Shown piece after piece: positions 9,231 through 18,279 of a stretch of DNA of 64,000 bases (position 1 is its first letter; every line of letters begins with the position of its first letter). A model generated the notes under the pieces. The model was given only the letters and a program-made list of their open reading frames with translations, was not told where the DNA came from and searched no databases. A program made the position numbers and the translations under genes. The DNA comes from GCA-003244245 sp963712995. Lineage in GTDB: Bacteria > Actinomycetota > Actinomycetes > Mycobacteriales > Pseudonocardiaceae. Location: contig CAVQKH010000022.1 of assembly GCA_963712995.1 (NCBI GenBank), forward strand, positions 248,001-312,000, written 5' to 3'.

Positions 9231-9827
9231 GTGTACGAGGGAGTCGTCCAGGACCTGATCGACGAGTTGGGGCGGCTGCCCGGCGTGGGGCCCAAGAGTG
9301 CGCAGCGGATGGCTTTCCACCTGCTGGCCGCGGATCCGGCTGACGTGACCCGGCTGCAGGAGGCATTGCAGCGGGTCAAGGACGGGGTGGTGTTCTGCGC
9401 TGTCTGCGGCACGGTCGCGGAGAAACCGACCTGCCGGATCTGCGCTGATCCCCGCCGCGATCCCCGGCTGGTCTGTGTGGTCGAAGAGCCCAAGGACGTG
9501 CTCGCGGTGGAGCGCACCCGGGAGTTCACCGGCCGCTACCACGTGCTCGGCGGGGCGCTGGATCCGCTGTCCGGTGTCGGTCCCGACCAACTGCGGATCC
9601 GGGAACTGCTGAGCAGGATCGGTGCCGACGAGATCACCGAAGTGATCATCGCGACGGACCCGAACACCGAGGGTGAGGCCACCGCCACCTATCTGGCGCG
9701 GATGCTGCGGGACTTCCCTGGTCTGTCGGTGACCAGACTCGCTTCCGGCTTGCCGATGGGCGGTGACCTCGAGTTCGCTGACGAGCTGACGCTGGGCCGC
9801 GCGCTGTCGGGTCGTCGAGCTGTCTGA
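9231..9827 (+). CDS. recR: Recombination protein RecR
   Basis: 198 residues from the GTG at 9231, matching the usual family N-terminus (VYEGVVQDLIDELGRLPGVGPKSAQR); the upstream ATG at 9213 would add six residues. The domains run helix-hairpin-helix (LPGVGPKSA), a four-cysteine zinc finger (CAVCGTVAEKPTCRIC), then a Toprim domain (LVCVVEEPKDVLAVE, IATDPNTEGEATA). RecR acts with RecF and RecO in loading RecA at gaps. Confidence 0.97.
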   Translation: MYEGVVQDLIDELGRLPGVGPKSAQRMAFHLLAADPADVTRLQEALQRVKDGVVFCAVCGTVAEKPTCRICADPRRDPRLVCVVEEPKDVLAVERTREFTGRYHVLGGALDPLSGVGPDQLRIRELLSRIGADEITEVIIATDPNTEGEATATYLARMLRDFPGLSVTRLASGLPMGGDLEFADELTLGRALSGRRAV

Positions 9828-9874
9828 ATACCGAGCTGTTCGACACTGGGGTTGTTCGACACTGCATTTCCTCA

Positions 9875-9928
9875 CCTGGATGCTTGTGACACTCGCGCGC
9901 GCCGTGCGAGTGGTCACAAGCATCCAGG
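9875..9928. terminator. Long hairpin after recR
   Basis: Inverted repeat: left arm 9875-9896 (cctggatgcttgtgac then actcgc) pairs with 9906-9928 with a single one-base bulge and a nine-base loop. It sits between the convergent stops of recR and the hypothetical gene at 9952, so it probably stops transcription from both sides. There is no strong U-run. Confidence 0.75.
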
Positions 9929-9951
9929 CGGCCCCCAACGCCCCCCGTCAG

Positions 9952-10482
9952 TTAGTCATCGTCTGGTGGATCTTCCACCAGGGTGGGTGCGTAGTACCAG
10001 TCCTTATCGGACAGTGGGCTCGCGCAGCGCGGGCATTCGCTCCGCTGTCTGCGGGCGGTCCGGATCGCCAGCCATTCCTCGTTCAGCTTTCGACGCTCCT
10101 GGGCCTGTTTGTCAAGCTTGGGTTGTAAGGCCTGGGTGGTCCAGGCCCATCCCAGCAGTAGTCCAAGTAGGATGAGCATGGCTGCGCCGAGCAGGATCCA
10201 GCCCACCACCTCCTGGGTCACCGTGCATTGCGGTGTATCCCGCCGCGACGTGTCCTTCCCTGGCAACGACCCGAGGGCCGAGGCCCGGGGAGGCGTGTCG
10301 CGCTCCGATGGGATGTCGACATGAGCGCCTTCCCCTTCCTCATCAGCTACTGCTGGTCCTAGCGGTGTGGTTGGGAGATCGTCCGGAGCCACGGTGCTCG
10401 GCGCGGTTGGCGCCATGGGAGTAGCGTGCATGAAGCAAGGTGTCCATGCAATTGCATGGTGTGATCTCTTGATGTGATTCAC
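9952..10482 (-). CDS. Hypothetical single-pass membrane protein with a C-terminal zinc-ribbon-like end
   Basis: 176 residues in this reading. It has a disordered Pro/Thr/Asp-rich N-terminal half, one strong membrane helix (VVGWILLGAAMLILLGLLLG), a charged coiled-coil-like stretch (KLDKQAQERRKLNEEW) and a short CPRC motif near the end. An internal ATG (MHATPMAPT) could be the true start, since no clear Shine-Dalgarno precedes either. No family recognised. Confidence 0.55.
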   Translation of the reverse strand: MNHIKRSHHAIAWTPCFMHATPMAPTAPSTVAPDDLPTTPLGPAVADEEGEGAHVDIPSERDTPPRASALGSLPGKDTSRRDTPQCTVTQEVVGWILLGAAMLILLGLLLGWAWTTQALQPKLDKQAQERRKLNEEWLAIRTARRQRSECPRCASPLSDKDWYYAPTLVEDPPDDD

Positions 10483-10567
10483 CGAAGAGGCGTAGCGTGT
10501 CGGTTTTCCCTCCCCGTGAGTAGTCGGACATCCTGCTCATACGGGTGATGACGGGCGGAGGCATGCG

Positions 10568-11452
10568 ATGTCCCCAGGACGTGGGCCAGTGGTACCCCGG
10601 CGCAGGCTCGGAGCTGAGCTCCGAGCGCTGCGAGATGAGGCTGGACTCACCATCGAAGAGGTGGCCAAGGGACTGGACTGTTCGGTCTCCAAAGTCAGCA
10701 GGCTGGAGACCGGCCAGGGCATCCCGTACCGTCGCGATGTCCGTGATCTGCTCGACCGCTACGGGATCACCGACCAGGCCCGCCGGGAGCGGTTCATGCG
10801 CTGGGTTCGTGAAGGCAACCGGCAGGGTTGGTGGGACGATTTCTCCGACGTGCTGGCCCCGGATCCGCAGGATCCGTTACTGCCCGACAATCTCAGCCGC
10901 TACGTCGCTCTCGAGCAGGACGCCAGTGAGGTACGCAGCTTCGAGGCGATCGTGCTGCACGGCTTGCTGCAGACCGAGGGCTACGCCCGCGCCCTGCTGA
11001 ACACGCTGTCCACTGCGGACTCCGACGCCACTGATCGCCTCGTCGAGCTCCGGATGCAGCGGCAGCGGCGGCTGCACAGCGACGAGGATCCGCTGATCGT
11101 CCACATGGTGCTCGACGAGGCGGTGCTCTACCGTCCGGTCGGCGGCGCGAAGGTGATGAACGGACAGCTGACGCGGCTGCTCACCGACTCGCAGCGGCCC
11201 AACGTCACGCTGCGGGTATTGCCGTTCAGTATCGGAGCACACCGTGCTGTGTCCGGTTCGTTCGTGGTGTTAGCGTTCGCGGACACCGACGATAACGATC
11301 TTGTATACATCGAGGGTCACGTGGGTGATCTTTACCTCGAGAAGGAGCACGATGTGCAGGTCTACGAAGAGCTCTTCGACGTCCTAGTAGGTCAATGTCT
11401 GACCACTGAACAGTCCGCCAAGCTCATCGCAGGCGCGTTGAAGGAAAACTAG
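10568..11452 (+). CDS. Scr1/DUF5753-family helix-turn-helix regulator
   Basis: A 294-residue regulator. The helix-turn-helix is at about 10-65 (LRALRDEAGLTIEEVAKGL, then SVSKVSRLETGQG). The DUF5753 domain fills the rest (RQGWWDDFSDVL, VLHGLLQTEGYARALL, RVLPFSIGAHRAVSG). It is followed 20 bp later by a DUF397 gene with its own strong ribosome-binding site, forming the standard two-gene module whose best-known relative is the BldB/WhiJ-type developmental system of streptomycetes. Confidence 0.92.
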   Translation: MSPGRGPVVPRRRLGAELRALRDEAGLTIEEVAKGLDCSVSKVSRLETGQGIPYRRDVRDLLDRYGITDQARRERFMRWVREGNRQGWWDDFSDVLAPDPQDPLLPDNLSRYVALEQDASEVRSFEAIVLHGLLQTEGYARALLNTLSTADSDATDRLVELRMQRQRRLHSDEDPLIVHMVLDEAVLYRPVGGAKVMNGQLTRLLTDSQRPNVTLRVLPFSIGAHRAVSGSFVVLAFADTDDNDLVYIEGHVGDLYLEKEHDVQVYEELFDVLVGQCLTTEQSAKLIAGALKEN

Positions 11453-11472
11453 CACACCCACCAGGAGGAAAA

Positions 11473-11676
11473 ATGATCATTGAGGACCACTCCACGCTGC
11501 TGTTCCGGACGAGTAGCCGGTGCAGCAAAGGGGGATGTGTGGAAGTGGCGCCCTTGCCAGATGGGGGAGCCGTCGTGCGGGACAGCAAGAACCGCACCCG
11601 TGAACCACTCACGTTCGACAGTCACGAATGGGCAGATTTTGTCTCCGGCGTAAAGGGCGGCGAATTCGACTTCTAA
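11473..11676 (+). CDS. DUF397 protein
   Basis: 67 residues with the DUF397 pattern: CSKGGCVEVAPLPDGGAVVRDSK near the middle, then EWADFVSGVKGGEFD at the end. The ATG is preceded by AGGAGGAAAA. These small proteins are thought to bind or antagonise the neighbouring DUF5753 regulator. This is the only intact regulator/DUF397 pair in the left half of the window. Confidence 0.9.
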   Translation: MIIEDHSTLLFRTSSRCSKGGCVEVAPLPDGGAVVRDSKNRTREPLTFDSHEWADFVSGVKGGEFDF

Positions 11677-11698
11677 GTCGACCCGGTTTTGTTGTCGA

Positions 11699-11744
11699 CT
11701 TGTGGGTGTTTATTGATATGAGAAAAATTATAAACACCCACAAG
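11699..11744. terminator. Perfect 14-bp hairpin, bidirectional terminator
   Basis: Arms 11699-11712 (cttgtgggtgttta) and 11731-11744 are exact inverse complements around an AT-rich 18-base loop. It lies between the convergent ends of the DUF397 gene and leuA. Confidence 0.8.
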
Positions 11745-11776
11745 CCAAATGGATCCACCTGATCACAACGCAAGCG

Positions 11777-13588
11777 TCAGCGCAGTGCGCGGTTGACTGC
11801 GGAGACCACCGCGTTGAGTGAGGCGGTGACGATGGATCCCGAGACGCCGACGCCCCAGAGCACCTGTTCACTGACGGTGCACTCGACATACGCCGCCGCC
11901 GCCGCGTTGTCGCCGGCGGACATCGCGTGCTCTGAGTAGTCGAGCACCCGGACGTCAAAACCCAGCGCGGCCAGTGCGTCGACAAAGGCTGCGATCGGGC
12001 CGTTGCCGGAGCCGGTGATCGGGTGCTCCTCGTCCTCCACCAGCACGGTGGCGAAGATCTCGTGGTGACCCTCGCCGTCGTCGGACAGGCGGTGCCGTAG
12101 TACCCGCAGCGGCGTACGCCGGTCCAGATAGTGCTCGGCGAAGATGTCCCAGATCTGCTGCGGCGACACCTCGCCACCGCCGGTGTCGGTGTGTTGCTGG
12201 ATGATCCGGGAGAATTCGATCTGTAGCCGGCGGGGCAGATCCAGCTGATGCTCGGCCTTCATGACATACGCGATGCCACCCTTACCCGACTGGGAATTCA
12301 CCCGGATCACGGCTTCGTAGCTGCGCCCGACGTCCTTGGGGTCGATCGGCAGGTACGGCACCTCCCAGCGGTGGTTGTGCACCTCGACGCCGGCCTGCGC
12401 GGCGTCGAGGTGCATCGCTGTGAGGCCCTTGTTGATCGCATCCTGATGGCTGCCGGAGAAGGCGGTGTAGACCAGGTCGCCGCCGTAAGGATGCCGCTCG
12501 GCCACCGGCAGCTGGTTGCAGTACTCCACGGTGCGGCGGATCTCGTCGATGTCGGAGAGATCGATCTGGGGATCGATGCCCTGGCTGAACAGGTTCATCG
12601 CCAGCGTCACCAGGCACACGTTGCCGGTGCGCTCCCCGTTTCCGAACAGACAACCCTCGATGCGCTGCGCACCGGCCTGATAGCCCAGCTCGGCGGCTGC
12701 CACCGCGGTGCCCCGGTCATTGTGCGGATGCAACGAGAGCACCACCGCGTCGCGTCGTTCCAGATTACGGTGCATCCATTCGATGGAGTCGGCGTAGACG
12801 TTCGGGGTGGCCATCTCGACGGTGGCCGGCAGGTTCAGGATCACCGGCGCCTCCGGGGTGGGCCGCCAGATCTCGGTGACTGCGTTGCAGATCTCCGCGG
12901 CGTAACTCAGTTCCGTGCCGGTGTAGGACTCCGGTGAATACTGGAAGCGGAAGTCGGTGTCGGAGTACTTGCCCGCATACTCCACCAGCATCTCGGCCGC
13001 CGACGTGGCGATCTTTTTGATCCCCTCCCGCTCCTCCCGGAACACGACCCGACGCTGCAGGATCGACGTCGAGTTGTAGATGTGCACGATGGCCTGCCTG
13101 GCCCCTTGCAGCGCCTCGAAGGTGCGCTCGATCAGCTCGGGCCGGCATTGGGACAGGACCTGGATGCGCACGTCATCGGGTACCGCATCCTCGGTGATGA
13201 TCTCGCGGACGAAGTCGAAATCGGTCTGGCTGGCCGACGGGAACCCCACCTCGATCTCCTTGTATCCCATCTGGACCAGGAGCTCGAACATGCGCCGCTT
13301 GCGGGCCGGACTCATCGGGTCGATCAGGGCCTGGTTGCCGTCTCGCAGGTCGACCGCGCACCACAGCGGTGCCCGGCCGATCGTGACGTCGGGCCAACTG
13401 CGATCGGGCAGGTGAACCGGTTCCACGGTCTGGGCAAAACTCCGGTATCGGTGCATGGGCATCGAGCTGCCACGCTGGGGATTCCAGCCGGCCTGGTCGA
13501 CGGGTGGGGGAGCGTCGGGCCGGCGGATGCGGCTGGTAGCGCCCGCAGCGAACGCGCTGGGGCCGGCGTCGGTGGAGTGAGGAGTCAT
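11777..13588 (-). CDS. leuA: 2-isopropylmalate synthase
   Basis: First committed enzyme of leucine synthesis: acetyl-CoA plus 2-oxoisovalerate gives 2-isopropylmalate. 603 residues from the ATG at 13588, the usual length of the long actinobacterial form. The catalytic barrel carries CAVDLRDGNQALIDPMSPARK and the metal-binding LHPHNDRG; the C-terminal LeuA dimer domain (about 470-603) gives leucine feedback. The open frame extends another 168 codons upstream but lacks family similarity. The 277 bp before the next divergent gene contain no leucine-rich leader peptide that I can see. Confidence 0.96.
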   Translation of the reverse strand: MTPHSTDAGPSAFAAGATSRIRRPDAPPPVDQAGWNPQRGSSMPMHRYRSFAQTVEPVHLPDRSWPDVTIGRAPLWCAVDLRDGNQALIDPMSPARKRRMFELLVQMGYKEIEVGFPSASQTDFDFVREIITEDAVPDDVRIQVLSQCRPELIERTFEALQGARQAIVHIYNSTSILQRRVVFREEREGIKKIATSAAEMLVEYAGKYSDTDFRFQYSPESYTGTELSYAAEICNAVTEIWRPTPEAPVILNLPATVEMATPNVYADSIEWMHRNLERRDAVVLSLHPHNDRGTAVAAAELGYQAGAQRIEGCLFGNGERTGNVCLVTLAMNLFSQGIDPQIDLSDIDEIRRTVEYCNQLPVAERHPYGGDLVYTAFSGSHQDAINKGLTAMHLDAAQAGVEVHNHRWEVPYLPIDPKDVGRSYEAVIRVNSQSGKGGIAYVMKAEHQLDLPRRLQIEFSRIIQQHTDTGGGEVSPQQIWDIFAEHYLDRRTPLRVLRHRLSDDGEGHHEIFATVLVEDEEHPITGSGNGPIAAFVDALAALGFDVRVLDYSEHAMSAGDNAAAAAYVECTVSEQVLWGVGVSGSIVTASLNAVVSAVNRALR

Positions 13589-13865
13589 CTTCTGCTTCTG
13601 CGCCTTAATTCCTGGAGCCCGGTTCGAGCTCTGGGCTAGTCGGGAGATCCGACCGGCGGATGCGCGCAGCGACTCCGCGACGGGGGGCCGGTCGGTGTCA
13701 GACCCCGTCGCGGCAGCGAAGCAGGAGAGCGCGTGCCACGCGATCACCGTAACCGTGGTCACCGTCCGGTCCGCAACCACCCTCCCGGATAGTGGGAGGA
13801 TTCGGTTCCTGAGACCCACGGGTATCACCCTGCGCGCGGTTGATACCCGTGGCAGACTTAGTGGC

Positions 13866-14186
13866 ATGGGGTCTAGTCGCACATCGGTCCGCAGGACGCG
13901 CAGCAGGGTGGCCGACATCCTCGTGATCCTCATCCGGATCGTGGGCTGGGTCGCCGCGCTGATCCTGGTGGCGCACATAGCGCTCACGTTGGGGGAAGCG
14001 AACCCGACCAATGGCATCACCACACTGGTGGCGTCCTGGGCGGATCGTCTACACCTGGGCTTCCGCGGTCTGTTCACCCCCGAGAACGCCAAGGTGCAGG
14101 TCGCCGTCGACTACGGTGTGCCTGCCGTCATCTGGCTCTTCATCACCTGGGTGCTGGTACGTCTGGTGCGACGCATCGGCGGCTGA
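13866..14186 (+). CDS. Small two-helix membrane protein, unknown function
   Basis: 106 residues with two predicted membrane helices (VADILVILIRIVGWVAALIL and VPAVIWLFITWVLVRLV) joined by a soluble loop. ATG chosen as the first start after a region that looks like leuA's divergent promoter. Similar small proteins lie beside leuA in related genomes, but I know of no function. Confidence 0.6.
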   Translation: MGSSRTSVRRTRSRVADILVILIRIVGWVAALILVAHIALTLGEANPTNGITTLVASWADRLHLGFRGLFTPENAKVQVAVDYGVPAVIWLFITWVLVRLVRRIGG

Positions 14187-14861
14187 GTCGGTCAGCAGCG
14201 CCTGCCACGTCGTTCTGCGACCGTCCGTCTCGAGTCACTCTTCCCGTGCTGATTACCGGTTGTTCCATTGGTCTGCCGAGCCCTGCCCGACGACCGTTCC
14301 GGGTGAATGAGCCAATCTCCACCCACTAGAGTGAATATTTAACTTAGGGTAATTACTGTCCCAGAATGACGCCCGACCTCGGTATGTAACGGGCCGGTTA
14401 CCGGCCGTGATAGTGACGGTAGGTGACTGTTCGGACCAGGCTGTGAGGCTGCTACCTGGCCGTGCCGCGGGGTTGGCAACGCCTGGTGGGCGTTGGTCGG
14501 CAGTCCTGGGAGGATTCGTATTCACGCAGGTCAGCTAGGTTCTGCTGGAACCTGAGAAGATCATAAGAAGTGTGCCGTTCCGGCCGTGGAGAGGGTAAGT
14601 TGAGGTCCTAGCCGGGCATGAACGGACGTGGAGGCGCAGAACGCCACTACGCTCCGTCCCGCGTGTCACCCACTTGCTTTCTTGGTCGACTTCCTCCAAG
14701 CTGCCGCATACCTGACGGGAGCAGCTGCCCCGGGGAGGCGTGCTGAGAAAGGAGGCCGACCAGCGGCGTCGGCCGTTGCGGCGATACTCGATCTCACTCC
14801 GCCGCGACTCCCCGCCCAGCACGCTTTCCTGCATGAACAATCCTGCACTAAGGAAGCGGTG
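14187..14861. other. Long intergenic region upstream of the repeat-protein operon
   Basis: About 675 bp with no supportable gene. It includes an AT-rich pocket (gtgaatatttaacttagggtaatta, about 14332-14352; only part quoted as a candidate promoter) and is otherwise GC-rich. An open frame from 14628 continues into the next gene, but the strong ribosome-binding site is only at 14851. Confidence 0.4.
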
Positions 14862-15566
14862 GTGGAGTTGGCTAGAACAGATGCCCGATCCGGCGGATCG
14901 GGAGGAGCTGGACTGTTCAACGTTATTAGTGTCGTGATACTTGTTGTCGGTGTCCTGGTCATCGGCATAGCGGCCGCGTTGCTTGCCCGGACGTTGGCAG
15001 CGGCGCAGAGCATCGATAAGAAGGCGCAGAGCATCGCCGGAAACGCCGGCAGTATCGACGTCTCGACCAACTCGGTCCTTCAGCTGAATCGGACCAACGA
15101 GGTGGCCGCCTCGATCTTGCAGAGTGCGAAGCCGCTGCAGGGTCTGCTGGTCACGGTCGACGCCACAGCCCGCGACATCGACGGCGTGGCGAAGTCGATC
15201 AACAACACTGCCGGCACGATCAACGGCACCGCCGGCACGATCAACGGCACCGCCACCACGATCAACAGCACCGCTCGTGACATCAACGGCAACGTGACGA
15301 CGATCAACGGCACCGCTGCCACGATTAACAGCACCGCCAACGGGATCAACAGTCGGGCTGGAGCCATCCTCGATGTCGCGCAGCGCATCGACGTCGACGC
15401 AGCGAACATCAATGACGCCCTGGCTCGGACCGTGGTCATCGCCAGGAACATCAAGATTGACGCCAGCAACATTCTCAACCAGGCGATCAACATTGAGTTC
15501 ACGTCTCGGTGCATCGATGCCAAGCTACGTCTCAACCTGATCAACCCGCCGGTTCCGGCTTGCTAG
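14862..15566 (+). CDS. Membrane-anchored seven-residue-repeat protein 1
   Basis: 234 residues from the GTG at 14862, five bases after AGGAAG. One membrane helix (about residues 15-40, FNVISVVILVVGVLVIGIA) is followed by an outside domain containing about ten tandem seven-residue units of pattern xTINxTA (GTINGTA, TTINSTA, ATINSTA), encoded by 21-bp DNA repeats at about 15160-15390. The Ile/Ala spacing suggests a long alpha-helical rod or coiled coil with Asn/Thr faces. It ends with a short tail with two cysteines. First gene of a three-gene operon of paralogues. I do not recognise the family; the architecture loosely recalls surface or scaffold proteins. Confidence 0.7.
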   Translation: MELARTDARSGGSGGAGLFNVISVVILVVGVLVIGIAAALLARTLAAAQSIDKKAQSIAGNAGSIDVSTNSVLQLNRTNEVAASILQSAKPLQGLLVTVDATARDIDGVAKSINNTAGTINGTAGTINGTATTINSTARDINGNVTTINGTAATINSTANGINSRAGAILDVAQRIDVDAANINDALARTVVIARNIKIDASNILNQAINIEFTSRCIDAKLRLNLINPPVPAC

Positions 15567-15577
15567 GAGGATGGAAG

Positions 15578-16303
15578 ATGACAACAACGGAATTCGCAAG
15601 GTCGTCAACCGCTGCACCTTCTGCTGCCGGTAGTTCGTTTGCTCGGTTCCTGTGGATCTTCACCACCATTGGTTTGATCGTCGTTATCGTCGTCATCGGC
15701 TTCCTGATCGGTATCGTTCGGGCGCTCGAGTCGATCGATAACGGTCTGTTCAATGCATCGAGCTCGGTGACGAGCGCTACAGGTGACGTCGTTCCGCTGC
15801 CCAACTACATCCAGACGATCAACGCTGCACTGACCGATATCGACACTTCCTTGAAGCCGATCCGCGGTCAGGTGGCCGACGCCAGTGCCTCCCTGGTGTC
15901 CATCAAGGGCACCGCACAGAACATCGACGCATCCTTGAAGGACACGTCGGGGTCGTTGGTCAACACGTCGAACTCTCTGGTTGACACCTCGGGAACTTTG
16001 GTGGGTGCCTCGCAGTCCGCGGCAGCCATCTCGACCTCCCTGATCGACACCTCCAATGTGCTGCTCAACGTGCTGGGCCTCGCTCAGTCCATTGATGGCA
16101 CCCTGGAGTCCATCCAGAACGCTGACAGTCGTGGTACCGCCCTGGTGGTTCCGCAGGTGAATGACATCAACAACTCCCTCATCGGTGCTGAGCAGGATCT
16201 GTTCAACATCAACCTTCAGCTCTTTGAGGCCGAGAAGCACCTGGTCAACATCTGCAGTTCCCCTGTGGCGTCCCTGCTGCCTCCGTTCAAGTGCCGCCCG
16301 TAG
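15578..16303 (+). CDS. Membrane-anchored seven-residue-repeat protein 2
   Basis: 241 residues, starting 11 bp after gene 1 with AGGAGG upstream. It has the same plan: a short Ser/Thr-rich cytoplasmic tail, one membrane helix (about 25-50, TTIGLIVVIVVIGFLIGIV), then a helical outside domain with degenerate heptads (SLVNTSN, SLVDTSG, TLVGASQ) and a C-terminal end with two cysteines (NICSSP, FKCRP). The paired C-terminal cysteines are shared with gene 1 and may form a disulfide outside the cell. Function unknown. Confidence 0.7.
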   Translation: MTTTEFARSSTAAPSAAGSSFARFLWIFTTIGLIVVIVVIGFLIGIVRALESIDNGLFNASSSVTSATGDVVPLPNYIQTINAALTDIDTSLKPIRGQVADASASLVSIKGTAQNIDASLKDTSGSLVNTSNSLVDTSGTLVGASQSAAAISTSLIDTSNVLLNVLGLAQSIDGTLESIQNADSRGTALVVPQVNDINNSLIGAEQDLFNINLQLFEAEKHLVNICSSPVASLLPPFKCRP

Positions 16304-16313
16304 GAGGTGACTG

Positions 16314-17211
16314 ATGCGACGTTTAACATCCACGGCTCTACCGGGGATCATGCTCGTCATCGTGATCCTCTGGGCACTGACCGCGGTGATCTTCTTGACC
16401 GGTATTCTGGCTGCGGCTAACCGGATCGAGAGTCGGGTCGGCATCATCAATAGTTCGCTGACTCCTATCTCGAGTAAGCTCAACACCGTCCCGGTCCTTA
16501 CCCAGGTTCAGAATACCGCCGTGCAGATCCGCGAGGCAGCTGCGAATCTGAGCCCGACCATCGGCCGCATTTCGGACAGCGCGGCCAGGATCGACACCAG
16601 TCTCAAGAACGTGGGTGAGACTGTTCCTACGATCAACCAGTCGGCGAAGCAGATCAATGCTTCGGTGTTGACGATCAACAGTGCGGTGAAGACGATTGCG
16701 CCGAACCTGGCGACCGTTCTGGGTAATGCCAGGTCGATCAATGCCTCGGTGCACTCGATCGATGGTCAGCTGGCCGCCACGTTGGACAACGTGTATGACA
16801 TCAGAAGTCGGGTCGTGACAGTCACGAACCAGGCCGACGACATCAACAGGTCTGCAAAGAGCCATCGATGCCGACACCACGGTCATCAGCAACATCGTGG
16901 GTACTGCTGGGTTCAGAGGTACGGTCAATGGCAATGCCTACTCGATTGAGAAGAACCCGATTCTTCTCAACGGCGGTAACGCTGGTGTTATGCGGGAAAT
17001 GATTAACGCGTCGGCCCGTCAGGATCCCGCGGCGGCACAGCTGGGACTCCCCGCGTTCGATCTGCTTCCACAGATCTCCGCGCTCGGATTGCCGGCCTTG
17101 CCCGCACTGCCCACTACTCAGCTCCCGTCGGTTCTGGGTAATCTGCTCGAGGGTCTGCCTGTGCTGAGTGACACCGGCGACCTCCTCGGTCAGGTGCTTG
17201 CTCCGAAGTAG
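16314..17211 (+). pseudogene. Membrane-anchored seven-residue-repeat protein 3, frameshifted
   Basis: Third paralogue, 10 bp after gene 2 with AGGAGG upstream. The first frame (16314-16860) gives the membrane helix and heptads (TINQSAKQINASVLTINSAV) up to DDINRSAK; the natural continuation (AIDADTTVISNIVGTAG, then a Pro/Leu-rich tail ending LGQVLAPK) is in another frame from 16861. One extra base in gcaaagagcc (about 16855-16861) explains the shift. Without it the product would be about 299 residues. It may be a real lesion, a sequencing error or a programmed shift; nothing in the sequence decides. Confidence 0.7.
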
Positions 17212-17243
17212 TTGCAGGATTTCTTCAGCATTGTTCCCGATTC

Positions 17244-17273
17244 GGGGCGCCGGCCAATCAAGGTCGGCGCCCC
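17244..17273. terminator. GC-rich hairpin ending the repeat-protein operon
   Basis: Left arm 17244-17255 (ggggcgccggcc) pairs with 17262-17273 with one G-T pair, followed by a T-rich stretch (ggatttggtttcg). It also lies just past the stop of the convergent hydrolase at 17314. Confidence 0.8.
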
Positions 17274-17313
17274 GGATTTGGTTTCGTGTTGATCGAGTCC
17301 GGTGTTGTTTGAG

Positions 17314-17955
17314 TCATAGTGTGAGCCGGTTTCCCTGGATGGCGATCTGGATGTCGGTGGCAGCGGGCGCGAGCTCGCGGAACAGCTCGTAATACTTCTC
17401 CGGTTTGGCGAGGATGGCCTGGTGGATCGGTACCGCCAAGGCCGGTGCGACGGCGCGCAGGTAGTCCACCGCCTCGGAGACCTTGAGCCACGGTGCGGCG
17501 GTGGGTAGCAGCAGCAGGTCGATCGGGCGACCAGGCAGGCTGAACGAGTCCCCAGGGTGCAGGACGGTGCCGCCCGCACCGTCGATCAGGTAGCCGTTGT
17601 TCGGGACCATCGGAATATCCGGGTGGATCACGCCGTGCTCACCACCGATCACCTCAACGGTCGCGCCGGCCGGCTCCAGTCGCTGCCCAGGATCGACCAC
17701 TCGGTGCGGGATGCCGGCGTCGACCAGCGCAGGAGCGGAGCCGACGTCGACGAGGAGCTCTGCTGCCGGATTGGCGGCGAGGAGGGCGGGTAGCCGGTCG
17801 AGGTCGAAGTGGTCGGGATGCTGGTGGGTCACCAGGATCGCGTCCAGCCCGGTCAGCACCTCGAAGCCGGTGGAGTACACACCGGGATCCAGCAGCAGCC
17901 GAGCAGTCCCGGTCTCGACCAGCACACAGGACTGTCCCAGATGGACGATCTGCAC
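17314..17955 (-). CDS. MBL-fold metal-dependent hydrolase
   Basis: 213 residues from the GTG at 17955, which has GGAGGAGG eight bases upstream; an ATG at 17979 is in frame but poorly placed. The metallo-beta-lactamase motif is THQHPDHFD, with later metal ligands in GGEHGVI and LHPGDSF. It resembles the UlaG-like branch (VHLGQSCVLVETGTARLLLDPG start is split by the 20-residue limit; key residues H, S, D). Substrate unknown. It diverges from purS, 90 bp away, as in related genomes. Confidence 0.85.
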   Translation of the reverse strand: MQIVHLGQSCVLVETGTARLLLDPGVYSTGFEVLTGLDAILVTHQHPDHFDLDRLPALLAANPAAELLVDVGSAPALVDAGIPHRVVDPGQRLEPAGATVEVIGGEHGVIHPDIPMVPNNGYLIDGAGGTVLHPGDSFSLPGRPIDLLLLPTAAPWLKVSEAVDYLRAVAPALAVPIHQAILAKPEKYYELFRELAPAATDIQIAIQGNRLTL

Positions 17956-18045
17956 GGGCGGTACCTCCTCCGGGTTCATCCCCTCAGCGCTACCCCCGGA
18001 GAGCAGCGTGCCACGAGCCGATGGATCACGGGTAGCCTCTCCTGC

Positions 18046-18279
18046 GTGCCGCGAGTGGTCGTCGATGTCGTCCCGAAACCGGAAATTCTTGATCCGCAGG
18101 GTCAAGCGATCATGCGTGCTTTGCTTCGCCTGGGCGTGCACGGGGTGCTCGAGGTGCGGCAAGGTAAGCATTTCGAGCTCGACGTCGAGGAAGATGTCGA
18201 TACCGAGACGTTGCATCGGATCGCGGGTGAGCTGCTGGCCAATCCGGTGATCGAGGACTGGACAGTGCGGCGGCTGTGA
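18046..18279 (+). CDS. purS: Phosphoribosylformylglycinamidine synthase subunit PurS
   Basis: 77 residues, the normal size of PurS, with the typical start VPRVVVDVVPKPEILDPQG and the later VRQGKHFELDVEED. PurS bridges PurQ and PurL in the three-part FGAM synthase complex of de novo purine synthesis. GTG start. Its TGA overlaps the GTG of purQ by 4 bp, indicating coupling. Confidence 0.95.
   Translation: MPRVVVDVVPKPEILDPQGQAIMRALLRLGVHGVLEVRQGKHFELDVEEDVDTETLHRIAGELLANPVIEDWTVRRL

Noticed and set aside
8274..9938. 554-codon minus-strand frame across tmsA 5' end, ybaB and recR
   Set aside because: It is antisense to well-recognised genes, has low-complexity composition and no family features; a result of high GC.
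13589..13865. Leucine attenuator or T-box before leuA
   Set aside because: No Leu-codon run, no T-box sequence and no terminator/antiterminator pair seen.
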